This document shows, piece after piece, positions 1 through 8,785 of a stretch of 64,000 bases of DNA. The stretch covers positions 61,527 through 125,526 of the forward strand of contig DKIJ01000031.1 in NCBI GenBank assembly GCA_002454195.1, read 5' to 3'. The notes under the pieces were generated by a model, which saw only the letters and a program-made list of their open reading frames with translations, searched no databases and was not told the origin of the DNA. How positions within the stretch are numbered: position 1 is the first letter of the stretch; each line of letters opens with the position of its first letter. This stretch comes from Flavobacterium sp. UBA6721 (GTDB taxonomy: Bacteria; Bacteroidota; Bacteroidia; Flavobacteriales; Flavobacteriaceae). Position numbers and translations under genes: made by a program.

Positions 1-16
1 TAACTTTGTTTTTCGT

Positions 17-1570
17 TTACAAATCAAACTTTATTCCTTGTGCCAAAGGCAAGCTAGTGCCATAATTAATCGTATTGGTTTGTCTTCGCATATAGACTTT
101 CCAAGCATCAGAACCCGATTCACGACCGCCGCCTGTTTCTTTTTCTCCACCAAAAGCACCACCAATTTCGGCACCGGAAGTTCCAATATTGACATTAGCT
201 ATTCCACAATCAGAACCTGCAACGGATAAGAAAAGTTCTGCTTCACGCAAGTTGTTTGTCATTATTGCCGAAGATAATCCCTGTGCAACGTTGTTTTGAA
301 GAGCAATAGCATTTTCGACTGTTCCAGTGTATTTTATCAAATACAAAATCGGAGCAAATGTTTCGCTTTGGACAATTTCAAACGCATTATCCGCTTCAAC
401 AATGGCCGGTTGAACATAACATCCACTTTCAAATCCCGGACCAGAAAGCACTCGTCCTTGTACCAGAATAGTAGCTCCTTCAGCAACTGCTTTTTCTAAT
501 GCTTTGTTGTATTTTTCCACAGCATCTGCATCAATAAGAGGTCCCACATGATTGTTTTCATCCAATGGATTTCCTATTCGCAATTGTTGGTAAGCAGCCA
601 CCAAGGCTAATTTCAACTTTTCATAGATACTTTCGTGTATAATTAAACGACGCGTCGAAGTACAACGCTGACCAGCAGTTCCCACGGCACCAAAAACAGC
701 ACCTATAACAGTCATTTTAACATCGGCATCAGGAGTTACAATGATTGCATTATTTCCTCCTAATTCCAATAGCGATTTACCTAATCGAGCGGCGACAGAT
801 TGCGCTACTATTTTCCCCATTCGGGTTGAACCTGTAGCAGATATCAAAGGAATTCTAGCATCATTGGTCATTAATTCCCCTAAAACATAATCTCCTGTTA
901 TCAAACAAGAAATTCCTTCTGGCAGATTGTTTTCCTGTAAAACTTGTGCTAAAATGCTTTGGCAAGCAATACCACACAGCGGTGTTTTCTCTGAAGGTTT
1001 CCAAACACAAACATTGCCACAAACCAAAGCCAAAGCCGCATTCCAAGACCAAACAGCTACTGGAAAATTAAAAGCCGAAATGATTCCAACCACTCCAAGT
1101 GGATGGTATTGCTCATACATTCGATGATTAGGTCTTTCCGAATGCATCGTCAATCCGTGTAATTGACGAGACAATCCCACGGCAAAATCACAAATATCAA
1201 TCATTTCCTGAACCTCGCCGAAGCCTTCCTGCAAAGATTTCCCCATTTCATAGGAAACCAATTTCCCTAAGGCTTCTTTATTTTGACGTAATCTGTCGCC
1301 AAATTGCCTCACAATTTCGCCACGCTTGGGTGCTGGAATTAAACGGAAGGTTTTAAAAGCTTCGGAGGCTGCCTGCATTACTTGTTCGTAATCAGCAGCT
1401 GAAGTTATTTTTACTTTCGCAATTAATGTTCCATCTACTGGGGAGTAACTTTCCAAAACCTCTCCTTCTGAGAAAAAATGAATTCCCGTAGAAGTTCCTT
1501 CATTTACTTCCTGAATTCCTAATTGCTTTAAAGCTTCTTGAATTCCAAATTGTGTAGCGATTGTTGACAT
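17..1570 (-). CDS. ALDH7-family aldehyde dehydrogenase (antiquitin / aminoadipate-semialdehyde type)
   Basis: A 517-residue NAD(P)-dependent aldehyde dehydrogenase. The catalytic Cys303 is visible in GTAGQRCTSTRR and the general-base Glu269 in LELGGNN. The C-terminal stretch with GGAFGGEKETGGGRESGSDA followed by WKVYMRRQTNT is typical of the ALDH7 (antiquitin) subfamily, which oxidises alpha-aminoadipic semialdehyde / piperidine-6-carboxylate in lysine catabolism. It is the last gene of a minus-strand run that starts with 3-hydroxyanthranilate dioxygenase, so a role with a semialdehyde of tryptophan breakdown is also conceivable, but the subfamily signature favours the lysine-type substrate. 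The length is normal and the ATG start at 1570 lies 66 bp after the restriction gene stop. Confidence 0.9.
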   Translation of the reverse strand: MSTIATQFGIQEALKQLGIQEVNEGTSTGIHFFSEGEVLESYSPVDGTLIAKVKITSAADYEQVMQAASEAFKTFRLIPAPKRGEIVRQFGDRLRQNKEALGKLVSYEMGKSLQEGFGEVQEMIDICDFAVGLSRQLHGLTMHSERPNHRMYEQYHPLGVVGIISAFNFPVAVWSWNAALALVCGNVCVWKPSEKTPLCGIACQSILAQVLQENNLPEGISCLITGDYVLGELMTNDARIPLISATGSTRMGKIVAQSVAARLGKSLLELGGNNAIIVTPDADVKMTVIGAVFGAVGTAGQRCTSTRRLIIHESIYEKLKLALVAAYQQLRIGNPLDENNHVGPLIDADAVEKYNKALEKAVAEGATILVQGRVLSGPGFESGCYVQPAIVEADNAFEIVQSETFAPILYLIKYTGTVENAIALQNNVAQGLSSAIMTNNLREAELFLSVAGSDCGIANVNIGTSGAEIGGAFGGEKETGGGRESGSDAWKVYMRRQTNTINYGTSLPLAQGIKFDL

Positions 1571-1636
1571 GGTTATGAATTTGTTTTTTAATATTAATAA
1601 ACAATCCTATTTTCTTCTAAAAAAAACAAACGGATC

Positions 1637-2650
1637 TTAACCCTTATACGGTCCTAAAAATTTATCACCATTAAAATGAACTAAATGGTCAGGATTGTCT
1701 GCTATCCAAACTTCTGTTTCCCATGCAATATCTACCATAAATTGTCTGAATTTTGGTCTAGTCAGAAAAGCAGTAACATAAACAATATCTGCTTTACATT
1801 CTTTAGTCAATTTTTGAAGTTGCAAAAGGCGAATTTCCGAAATTGGTCCCGATGAATGAACTGCTTCAATTAAATAAAGCCAATTTTTTTTCTTTGAATA
1901 TGCAATTACATCAGGTAATTCTTCGTGAGAAATTTCAAAGAAGTTGAGTTCTTCCAATTTTTCTTTTTCAAGGTAAAGATACTTATCAGCCGTGTCTCCA
2001 ACGTATAAAACTTCTGCCTCAAAACCGTATCTTGGAAGAAATTCTTCAATAATTGCTTTTTGTAAATCATTATGTTCTCCTGCCGAAAAGGTCAATTGTC
2101 CCCCTGAAGGAAGTGTAACTTCGATTTTAGAAATTTGTCTTTCTCGTTTAAGTTTTTGGTTTAAAGGCTCAATGTTTTTCAGAGTTTGTTTTACATACTT
2201 TCCCCAATCTTTATTTCCGAAGTTTCTAATCAATTCTGCATAAATTGGATTAATTGAGTATCCACGAGTTGAATCATTGGTTGCAGAATTTGGACTAGAC
2301 TGTAATACAACTTCAGCAATTGTCAAAAGTTTTAAATCTTTTCTTCTTATATCATCATAAGAGCCTGAACTGATATCTTCGTTGAAATGTTCATTTACAA
2401 AATTGATTATATCCCTTGTTTTAAGTGCAAAACCACTATTCAAGTCTTTTGCTTTAGCAAGGTCTTGAAGTGATTTAATATCTCCACTTGCTAAAAATGC
2501 AATAGCCATTCTTTCTAATCTTCTTGGTGTTCCAATAATAGGAATTCCGAAAGTGTCGAGAATATAAAGTGCTGTATTTATAAGTTCTTGAATAGCTTTA
2601 GACTTTTCATTAAATGTTTTTGAACTATCTGAACTGATATACTGTTTCAT
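1637..2650 (-). CDS. Type II restriction endonuclease, BsuBI/PstI family
   Basis: About 337 residues from the ATG at 2650. A TTG eight codons upstream (2674) is a possible but less likely start. The C-terminal third carries the family signature ELPDVIAYSKKKNWLYLIEA followed by VHSSGPIS, a PD-(D/E)XK-type active site (Asp in LPD, Glu in IEA) known from BsuBI and PstI, which cut CTGCAG. The start lies inside the end of the upstream cytosine methyltransferase (about 26 bp overlap), so the two are translationally coupled with the methyltransferase first. Cleavage of CTGCAG or a related site is inferred from family membership; the recognition sequence cannot be read from the DNA. The pair sits between two catabolic genes and is probably acquired. 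Confidence 0.88.
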   Translation of the reverse strand: MKQYISSDSSKTFNEKSKAIQELINTALYILDTFGIPIIGTPRRLERMAIAFLASGDIKSLQDLAKAKDLNSGFALKTRDIINFVNEHFNEDISSGSYDDIRRKDLKLLTIAEVVLQSSPNSATNDSTRGYSINPIYAELIRNFGNKDWGKYVKQTLKNIEPLNQKLKRERQISKIEVTLPSGGQLTFSAGEHNDLQKAIIEEFLPRYGFEAEVLYVGDTADKYLYLEKEKLEELNFFEISHEELPDVIAYSKKKNWLYLIEAVHSSGPISEIRLLQLQKLTKECKADIVYVTAFLTRPKFRQFMVDIAWETEVWIADNPDHLVHFNGDKFLGPYKG

Positions 2651-3656
2651 TCTCGAATAATTTAAGTTGCTCAAATTCTATTACTGGATAATCTTCAGAA
2701 GAAGCTCCTATAAGATGAGTTTTTATGTTTTTAGCTAAATAATATGCAAAGTTTGGAGCAACCGCATTACCTATTTGATTAAATTGATGTGTTTCTGTTC
2801 CCTGAAATTCAAACCAATCAGGAAAACTTTGAAGTCTTGCAGCTTCACGAACTGTTATCCGTCTTCTCCTTCCATCTCTCAATTTTACTCTATGCATATC
2901 TCCCGTTGCACCTGCAAGATTTCTGCAAGTTAGTGTTCTTGCAGGTCTATCTAAATATAAATCTCTTGGATTAATACATTTTGATGCCTTCTCATAATTA
3001 GCAACATACCTATCCATGGATTCTGTAAAAAATTTAGAATCTTTATCAAATTCAAATGCTAATTCCCCTAAAGCTTCTCCCACAGTAACCGTTTTTCGTA
3101 TTGGATTAGGTAATTTTATTTTTTTCCTTGAGCCAATTACAATTACTCGCTCTCTATTTTGCGGAACTTCATATTTTACTGCATTTAAAAGTGCATAATC
3201 TATATAATAACCCAAATTTTCGAGTTCATCGATAACTTCCTTTAAATACCATTTATTTTTGTATAACATTCCTCGAACATTTTCAAACATAAAAACTTCA
3301 GGGTTCAGTTGTCGAACTGCTGATAAAAAAATAGGAAATCCATCTCTTGAATCTTTTAATCCAAGTTGTTTCCCCCCAACACTAAAAGGTTGACAAGGTG
3401 GACCGCCAATTACGATATCTGCCTTTGGATAAGTAGATTCAGGGGTAAGTTTTCCTGTAATACATTCTCCTAAAAGATTTTTGTTGTATGTGTTCGAAGC
3501 ATTTTCGTCCATTTCAAAACCAATTGTTTTAAATCCATTTGCTTCAAAACCAAGAGACAAACCTCCACAGCCTGCAAAAAGATCAACAACCGTTTTATTT
3601 AATTCGGTATCAACCCAAGGTTTTAATTTGTCATTTATGTTTTTCCAATATTCCAT
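2625..3656 (-). CDS. DNA (cytosine-5) methyltransferase, partner of the BsuBI/PstI-like nuclease
   Basis: A 343-residue C5-cytosine methyltransferase with the canonical order of motifs: motif I DLFAGCGGLSLGF (residues 25-37), motif IV GGPPCQPFS with the catalytic Cys88, motif VI ENV (125-127), motif VIII with QNRER, and motif X QIGNAVAPNFAYYLA. It would protect host DNA from the adjacent nuclease. BsuBI and PstI themselves pair with adenine-N6 methyltransferases, so an m5C partner for a nuclease of this family is notable. The ATG at 3656 lies only 19 bp after the dioxygenase stop codon, and the gene overlaps the nuclease downstream. Confidence 0.93.
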   Translation of the reverse strand: MEYWKNINDKLKPWVDTELNKTVVDLFAGCGGLSLGFEANGFKTIGFEMDENASNTYNKNLLGECITGKLTPESTYPKADIVIGGPPCQPFSVGGKQLGLKDSRDGFPIFLSAVRQLNPEVFMFENVRGMLYKNKWYLKEVIDELENLGYYIDYALLNAVKYEVPQNRERVIVIGSRKKIKLPNPIRKTVTVGEALGELAFEFDKDSKFFTESMDRYVANYEKASKCINPRDLYLDRPARTLTCRNLAGATGDMHRVKLRDGRRRRITVREAARLQSFPDWFEFQGTETHQFNQIGNAVAPNFAYYLAKNIKTHLIGASSEDYPVIEFEQLKLFENETVYQFR

Positions 3657-3675
3657 TTGGTAAATTTACAAATAA

Positions 3676-4215
3676 TTATTTTTTAGCAATAAATCTTGGA
3701 TCGGTTGCCATAACAGTTCCGCATTTTTCGCAAGAACGAAGACTTTCTGAATTATAAAAATGTTCAAAATGAGGCAGAAAATCTTTCTCTATATTATTCA
3801 ATTCAAAATAGACCTCGTGCAATTTGTGATTGCAATTGTCACAAAACCAAAGCAAACCATCTACATAACCTTGATTGGCTCTTTTGCGCTCAATCACTAA
3901 ACCGATAGAACCTTCGGAACGAGCAGGCGAATGAGGAACCATAGCCGGGTGTAAATACATATCTCCAGCATTCAGTTGCATTACTTTGCGCTCTCCATCT
4001 TCTTGAATATGCACTTCGATAGAACCTTCTAATTGATAAAACAACTCTTCTGTTTCGTTGTAATGAAAATCTTTTCGAGCATTAGGCCCAGCGACAATCA
4101 TTACAATATAATCGCCCGAATCAACATATAAATTTTTGTTTCCAACAGGTGGTTTTAATAATTGACGGTTTTCGTCAATCCATTTAGTAAGGTTAAAAGG
4201 TTTTGAAATTGCCAT
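3676..4215 (-). CDS. nbaC: 3-hydroxyanthranilate 3,4-dioxygenase
   Basis: A 179-residue cupin dioxygenase that opens the ring of 3-hydroxyanthranilate to 2-amino-3-carboxymuconate semialdehyde in the kynurenine pathway (NAD synthesis or tryptophan breakdown). The iron ligands are visible at His51, Glu57 and His95. The C-terminal rubredoxin-like site is intact as C125-x2-C128 and C162-x2-C165. Both sets match the positions known from the Cupriavidus metallidurans enzyme, and the length is that of bacterial homologues. It is the first gene of a minus-strand run; the restriction-modification pair follows after 19 bp and the aldehyde dehydrogenase after that. Confidence 0.95.
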   Translation of the reverse strand: MAISKPFNLTKWIDENRQLLKPPVGNKNLYVDSGDYIVMIVAGPNARKDFHYNETEELFYQLEGSIEVHIQEDGERKVMQLNAGDMYLHPAMVPHSPARSEGSIGLVIERKRANQGYVDGLLWFCDNCNHKLHEVYFELNNIEKDFLPHFEHFYNSESLRSCEKCGTVMATDPRFIAKK

Positions 4216-4270
4216 TTTGAGTTGTTTTTGAGAAATGCTAATGTACGAAAAAAAGAATTTTGGTTTCTAT

Positions 4271-4374
4271 CTAACCGCAAAGTACGCAATGAGAAATCAT
4301 TCTTTGTCTTTACAAACGCAAAGAACACAAAGTTTTGCGATCCTTGCGAAATACTTTGTTTTCTTTGCGGTTAG
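4271..4374. repeat. Intergenic inverted-repeat element with 12-bp ends
   Basis: The perfect ends CTAACCGCAAAG (4271-4282) and CTTTGCGGTTAG (4363-4374) enclose about 80 bp that contain further CGCAAAG/CTTTGCG-like words. The element fills most of the gap between the dioxygenase gene and the convergently facing end of the EEP-family gene. It has no coding potential. It resembles the short palindromic household repeats often seen between genes in flavobacteria; whether it is mobile is unknown. Confidence 0.6.
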
Positions 4375-4386
4375 ACCTTTTGCTAT

Positions 4387-5481
4387 CTATTTTGCCTGCT
4401 TTATCAAATAAATATAAACAGGAAAATGATCACTAAAACCTACTTCGGTAGCCGAATGTCGTTTGGGATATCCTTTGTATCGTCCCGAACTTTGAATCAA
4501 ATAACTTTTATTAAAAATGCCTGCTTTCCAATATTGATAAGTTGAAAAATCGTTTTTTATCAATGACTGACTCACAATAATTTGATCAAAAATATCCCAA
4601 GCATCCCCAAAAGCAATGGTTCCCAAACCTTTTTTAGCCATTTCTTCAAAAGGGTTATACATTCCTAATTCAGGAACCCCCTGTTTTTGAGCTTTAGCTC
4701 CCAAAGCTTTTTTGACACTCGTATTAAAAGGACTATCGTTCAAATCGCCTAAAGTAATCACCTTAGCATTTGGATTTATCTTTTGTAACGAATCAATTAT
4801 CTTTCGATTTAAAAGGCCAGCAGCTTCTCGATACGGACTTGATTTTTTCTCCCCACCGGAACGTGAAGGCCAGTGATTAACAATCACATGAACTTCTTCA
4901 CCTTCTAACAATCCTGTCACTAAAAGCTGATCACGAGTAAAAATTCGGTTTTGATAGCTTTTTTCGGCAAAATCCTCCGCTGTTTCTTCTAAATCCAGAG
5001 CCAATTCTTGATTTGCTTTTTTATAGATATACAAGGGTATAGTAGTAAATGAAATGGGTTGAAAAAATTTCTTTTGGTACAAAAGCGCCACATCAATACC
5101 CCGTTTGTCTGGTGAATCGACATGAACAATCCCATAATCATGAATCGCTAGATTGTGTTGTTGAATTAAATCCTCCAGAACAGCTCGGTTCTCAATTTCA
5201 GCCCCAGCAATTAATGTAGGTGAGTTGGTATTTTCGGGTTTTCCAATTTCATTCAAAACCCGAGCTAGATTCTGTAATTTTTGCTGGTACTTATCATAAG
5301 TCCAATGTTGTTTCCCTTGAGGTGTCCATTCCTCGTCATACGCTTCTGGATCATTTAGGGTGTCAAATAAATTTTCGAAATTATAAAAAGCTACGGTGTG
5401 AATACGATAACTTTTAGGTTGTGCGAAACCTATTTGAAAAAAAAATAAAAAAAGAAATACAATACTTCCTGATTTAGACAT
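4387..5481 (-). CDS. Secreted endonuclease/exonuclease/phosphatase-fold protein
   Basis: About 364 residues from the ATG at 5481; a TTG two codons earlier is less likely. A hydrophobic signal peptide ends near GFAQ. The mature protein shows EEP-fold motifs: FYNFENLFD near the start, AEIENRAVLEDL, IVNHWPSRSGG and LGDLNDSPFN, ending in FSDHFPVYIYL. These supply the metal-binding Glu/Asp/His set of the family, so a phosphodiesterase or nuclease activity in the periplasm or outside the cell is expected. The real substrate is not predictable. It is divergent from the LD-carboxypeptidase gene. Confidence 0.85.
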   Translation of the reverse strand: MSKSGSIVFLFLFFFQIGFAQPKSYRIHTVAFYNFENLFDTLNDPEAYDEEWTPQGKQHWTYDKYQQKLQNLARVLNEIGKPENTNSPTLIAGAEIENRAVLEDLIQQHNLAIHDYGIVHVDSPDKRGIDVALLYQKKFFQPISFTTIPLYIYKKANQELALDLEETAEDFAEKSYQNRIFTRDQLLVTGLLEGEEVHVIVNHWPSRSGGEKKSSPYREAAGLLNRKIIDSLQKINPNAKVITLGDLNDSPFNTSVKKALGAKAQKQGVPELGMYNPFEEMAKKGLGTIAFGDAWDIFDQIIVSQSLIKNDFSTYQYWKAGIFNKSYLIQSSGRYKGYPKRHSATEVGFSDHFPVYIYLIKQAK

Positions 5482-5530
5482 AAACAACTCGTATTAAAGG
5501 TGTTTCGTAAATTTAATCCATTTCGTATAA

Positions 5531-5567
5531 TTTGCAATACACTATTTTTTAATTTTAGCTATCTTTG
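5531..5567 (+). promoter_or_regulatory. Putative Bacteroidota promoter of the LD-carboxypeptidase gene
   Basis: A -7 element TATCTTTG (5560-5567) fits the TAnnTTTG consensus, with TTTG at 5531-5534 as a possible -33 element. The spacing of 25 bp is longer than the usual 19-21, so the -33 assignment is weak. The start codon lies 55 bp downstream. Confidence 0.4.
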
Positions 5568-5622
5568 TTTTGATACTTAACAGAAGTATTTTGATTTTTT
5601 AATTTTTCAGGAGAACACTCGT

Positions 5623-6615
5623 ATGCCTACTTCTCGATTTTTATCTTTAAACCGAATATCAAGTGTATTCCTATTATTCTTTTTTCAAACTTTCACCATT
5701 CAAGCCCAAAAACCTATGATTACACCGGCTACTTTACAAAAAGGGGACACTGTTGCCATTGTTGCAACTGCCCGAAAATATACTGAAAACTTATTACAAC
5801 CTGCCATCGACCTTTTACACAATTGGGGACTAGAAGTCGTAATTGGTAAAAGTATTGGTTTAGACAACAATCAACTTGCGGGTACTGATGAAGAAAGAAC
5901 GGCTGATTTTCAAGCCCAACTAGACAATCCAAATATTAAAGCTATTTGGTGTGTAAAAGGAGGCTATGGAACAGTTAGAATTATTGATTCATTAGATTTT
6001 ACACAATTCAAAAAAAATCCAAAATGGATAGTAGGTTTTAGCGATATTACTGTTTTGCACAACCATTTAAATACACTTGGTTACAAAACCATTCATGGAA
6101 TTATGCCTGTAAGTATTCCAAGAGCCACTTTAGAAGCCAAAGAAACATTAAAAAAAGCTTTGTTTAACGAAGCTTTACGTTACGAAATCCCTTCAGATCC
6201 TATGAATCGATTAGGTAAAGCAGAAGGAGAATTAGTGGGCGGAAATTTATCTATTTTATATAGTTTATTTGGTTCACCTTCGTCCATAGATTGTACAGAC
6301 AAAATATTATTCATTGAAGATTTAGACGAATATTTATACCACATCGATCGCATGATGATGAATTTAAAACGAAATGGTTGTTTAGAAAGCATCAAAGGTA
6401 TCGTTGTAGGTTCGATGACAAAGATGAAAGACAATGAAATCCCTTGGGGAAAGAATGCTGTCCAAATTATTGAAGATGTAACTAAAACTTATAACATCCC
6501 GGTGATTTACAATTTCCCGGCGGGACATATTCAGGACAACAGAGCACTGGTTTTAGGCAGCCAGGTAACTATGGAAGTTACAGCCGAAAAAAGTATTTTG
6601 AAATTTGAAGACTAG
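5623..6615 (+). CDS. LD-carboxypeptidase (peptidase family S66)
   Basis: A 330-residue serine peptidase that removes the terminal D-alanine from murein tetrapeptides during peptidoglycan recycling. The S66 catalytic triad can be placed at Ser140 (IVGFSDIT), Glu232 (FIEDLDEY) and His302 (FPAGHIQDN). The substrate-loop motif CVKGGYGTVRI lies at 110-120. An N-terminal hydrophobic stretch ending in TIQAQ predicts export to the periplasm, unlike cytoplasmic E. coli LdcA. Length and order of motifs are normal. It runs in the same direction as yraN, 67 bp downstream. Confidence 0.9.
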   Translation: MPTSRFLSLNRISSVFLLFFFQTFTIQAQKPMITPATLQKGDTVAIVATARKYTENLLQPAIDLLHNWGLEVVIGKSIGLDNNQLAGTDEERTADFQAQLDNPNIKAIWCVKGGYGTVRIIDSLDFTQFKKNPKWIVGFSDITVLHNHLNTLGYKTIHGIMPVSIPRATLEAKETLKKALFNEALRYEIPSDPMNRLGKAEGELVGGNLSILYSLFGSPSSIDCTDKILFIEDLDEYLYHIDRMMMNLKRNGCLESIKGIVVGSMTKMKDNEIPWGKNAVQIIEDVTKTYNIPVIYNFPAGHIQDNRALVLGSQVTMEVTAEKSILKFED

Positions 6616-6682
6616 TCAATTTTAATAATTGAGCAACTAATACGCTGAATACTAAAAAACTTACTACTGAAGACTCTTACAA

Positions 6683-7042
6683 ATGGCCGAACACAACGAA
6701 TTAGGAAAATTAGGAGAAGAATTAGCCGTTGATTTTTTAAAAAACAATGGCTATTCTATAGTAGAAACCAATTGGACTTTTCAGAAAGCCGAAATAGACA
6801 TTATTGCACAACTTGAAGATACACTTGCCATAATTGAAGTAAAAACGCGTTCGTCACTTGAATTTGGCCTTCCACAAGATGCTGTAAACAGCAAAAAAAT
6901 AAAACTACTTACGAAAGCGGTTGACAACTACGTAGTCGAAAATAATCTTGATCTCAACGTCCGTTTTGACATTATTTCCATTCACAAATCCGATAAATCA
7001 TTTGTAATTGAACATATTACTGATGCTTTTTTTCATTTTTAA
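6683..7042 (+). CDS. YraN/UPF0102 family nuclease-fold protein
   Basis: A 119-residue protein with the YraN signature: ELGKLGEELAVDFLKNNGY, then DIIAQLEDTLAIIEVKTR and a distal PQDAVNSKKIKLL. The D...E-x-K triad places it in the Holliday-junction-resolvase-like PD-(D/E)XK superfamily. Its function is not settled for any member. The length is typical. It follows the LD-carboxypeptidase gene in the same direction. Confidence 0.9.
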   Translation: MAEHNELGKLGEELAVDFLKNNGYSIVETNWTFQKAEIDIIAQLEDTLAIIEVKTRSSLEFGLPQDAVNSKKIKLLTKAVDNYVVENNLDLNVRFDIISIHKSDKSFVIEHITDAFFHF

Positions 7043-7159
7043 CGACATTTTTTATGTTATTTTTATAACAAATTGTTTTTTTTATTATATTTGCGTGCAA
7101 TTTTAACGACTTTACTAAGTAAATCGACTTAAAAACTAAGTAAAAACACCTATTTGATT

Positions 7160-7816
7160 ATGAAAACAGTTTCTTCAATTGTCGAAAATTACATCAAAAC
7201 AAAACCATTTTTATTAAATGCTTTGTCACTTGGAATCATCAATTTAACCTCTTTATCCAGGAATATCATGTCTGAGTTGGAGAGTGAGTTTGGAAAAGAA
7301 GTAAAACAGGGTGCTGTGGTAATGTCTTTAAAAAGACTGACGGAAGAACTGGATTTCAGACTAAACCATAAAATCAATAAGGTAATTAAAAACATTGGTG
7401 AAATTACGGTACGTTCAGCTTTAACAGATTATACTTTTGCAGTTTCAGAAACCGTCTTAAACAAACAAGCCGAATTAATTTCGGACATCAATGGTTTTCC
7501 GGATGTTTTTTACACTTCGTCAAGAGGAGTAAACGAAATTAATATCGTGGTAAGCAATACCGTAAACAAACTAGTAGACAAACATTTTTCTAATGAAAAA
7601 TTAATTCAGAAATTAGACAATCTAGCTTCTATAACAGTTAAATTACCAAAAGAAAACATTGTGGTTCCAGGAATTTATTATTTTATTTTCCAACGTTTGG
7701 CTTGGGAAGGAATTATCATCAACGAAGTAATTTCGACTTCTAATGAATTCACTATTTTGGTTGGTGAAGATCAGGTTGATGTAGCTTTCAAAGTAATCAA
7801 AGATTTGAAAAACTAA
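7160..7816 (+). CDS. Conserved protein with tandem ACT-like domains
   Basis: About 218 residues from the ATG at 7160; a TTG two codons earlier is an alternative. The N-terminal part (about 1-75) is helical and reads like a small helix-turn-helix segment. The middle (80-145) and C-terminal (150-218) parts resemble ACT domains as found in the regulatory half of aspartate kinases, ending in EFTILVGEDQVDVAFKVIKD. No kinase domain is present, so it is not an enzyme of that type; ligand binding or regulation is an inference. A TATATTTG -7-like element lies at 7086-7093 and a strong hairpin terminator follows. Confidence 0.7.
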   Translation: MKTVSSIVENYIKTKPFLLNALSLGIINLTSLSRNIMSELESEFGKEVKQGAVVMSLKRLTEELDFRLNHKINKVIKNIGEITVRSALTDYTFAVSETVLNKQAELISDINGFPDVFYTSSRGVNEINIVVSNTVNKLVDKHFSNEKLIQKLDNLASITVKLPKENIVVPGIYYFIFQRLAWEGIIINEVISTSNEFTILVGEDQVDVAFKVIKDLKN

Positions 7817-7834
7817 AAACAAACATAACAACTG

Positions 7835-7870
7835 AAAAAAGCAGGCTTTTTTTAAAGACCTGCTTTTTTT
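7835..7870 (+). terminator. Intrinsic terminator after the ACT-like gene
   Basis: The stem AAAAAAGCAGG (7835-7845) pairs perfectly with CCTGCTTTTTT (7859-7869) and ends in a T tract. It may also act on the opposite strand for the convergent porin-like gene. Confidence 0.85.
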
Positions 7871-7905
7871 ATGCTTTTTATTCAAAAAAATTATTTGAAA
7901 TCAAA

Positions 7906-8775
7906 TCAATAACTAAAACTAACCCCCGCAATTAAGAAATTCTTCCCAAAAAAATCAGTGTTTTTTGTTGCTCCATTATGCACATAATTCAGCGAAATTG
8001 GCATTATAATATTACTCCCTAAATCAAACTCCTTACTTGCTTTTAATGCTAAATTAACCAACGAAGGTTTATCATAATCAGCAAAATTGTAATATGCAGC
8101 CTTGTTATTTAAAACAACACCGGCCGAAGGCGCTAATTCTATATTTTGAATTAATTTATGAGGGGAATTTTCGAACAAATTAAAAACATATCCCAATTCG
8201 AAATAAGTAGTGTAATTACGCTTAGGTTCATCTCTGCTGTTGTATTGATAATCATTACCTCCCACAAATGTACTTATGGTAGCATTAAATGGGTATTGAT
8301 ATCCTTCAGAAAAATCAAAATACAAGATTGCGTCTATTGTTTGTGAACTCGTAGGCCCATAATCAAATAATTTATTACTCACTCCTTCCACTCTGCTTAC
8401 CGAAGGCCAATAATAATCCCAAAGTTGGAATTGCAAAAAATCAGCAATCTGATAACTTGCATAAAGATCTATTTCCTGATATCCTTTATAATAATTTTCA
8501 TTATCCGGATAATAGTAATCCTTTTTAAAATTAGTAGTTGCCCAGCTTCCTATTGTAAATTTTGGAGTAACTGCGTATTCTAACGAAGGTTGTACAGCCA
8601 AATAATCACCTCCCCAACATTGTCCTCTCCAAACATAGCGACTCACTACATCAATAGTGAAACTAATTCTTTTATCTTCTGAAACCTCATCCTCACCTGG
8701 TTTTTCTTCTTGCGAAAAACCAAAACCCGACAACAACAGTAGTACTGGACAAAAAAAACTTTTGATTACATTCAT
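7906..8775 (-). CDS. Putative outer-membrane porin-like protein (TorF-like)
   Basis: About 289 residues from the ATG at 8775 (MNVIKSFF), chosen because the signal peptide begins there; an upstream ATG exists at 8799. After the signal sequence (ending GFSQ) and an acidic linker comes ISFTIDVVSRYVWRGQ, a hallmark of the TorF-type putative porins. Alternating aromatic beta-strand segments follow, and the C-terminal residue is aromatic (GVSFSY). An outer-membrane beta-barrel is likely; the cargo is unknown. It starts about 10 bp after the hybrid histidine kinase stop, so the two appear co-transcribed. Confidence 0.7.
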   Translation of the reverse strand: MNVIKSFFCPVLLLLSGFGFSQEEKPGEDEVSEDKRISFTIDVVSRYVWRGQCWGGDYLAVQPSLEYAVTPKFTIGSWATTNFKKDYYYPDNENYYKGYQEIDLYASYQIADFLQFQLWDYYWPSVSRVEGVSNKLFDYGPTSSQTIDAILYFDFSEGYQYPFNATISTFVGGNDYQYNSRDEPKRNYTTYFELGYVFNLFENSPHKLIQNIELAPSAGVVLNNKAAYYNFADYDKPSLVNLALKASKEFDLGSNIIMPISLNYVHNGATKNTDFFGKNFLIAGVSFSY

Positions 8776-8785
8776 TTGAAATACA

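Noticed and set aside
7160..7816. Annotation of the ACT-like protein as an aspartate kinase.
   Set aside because: No amino-acid-kinase domain is present in the 218 residues; only the regulatory-type part is similar.
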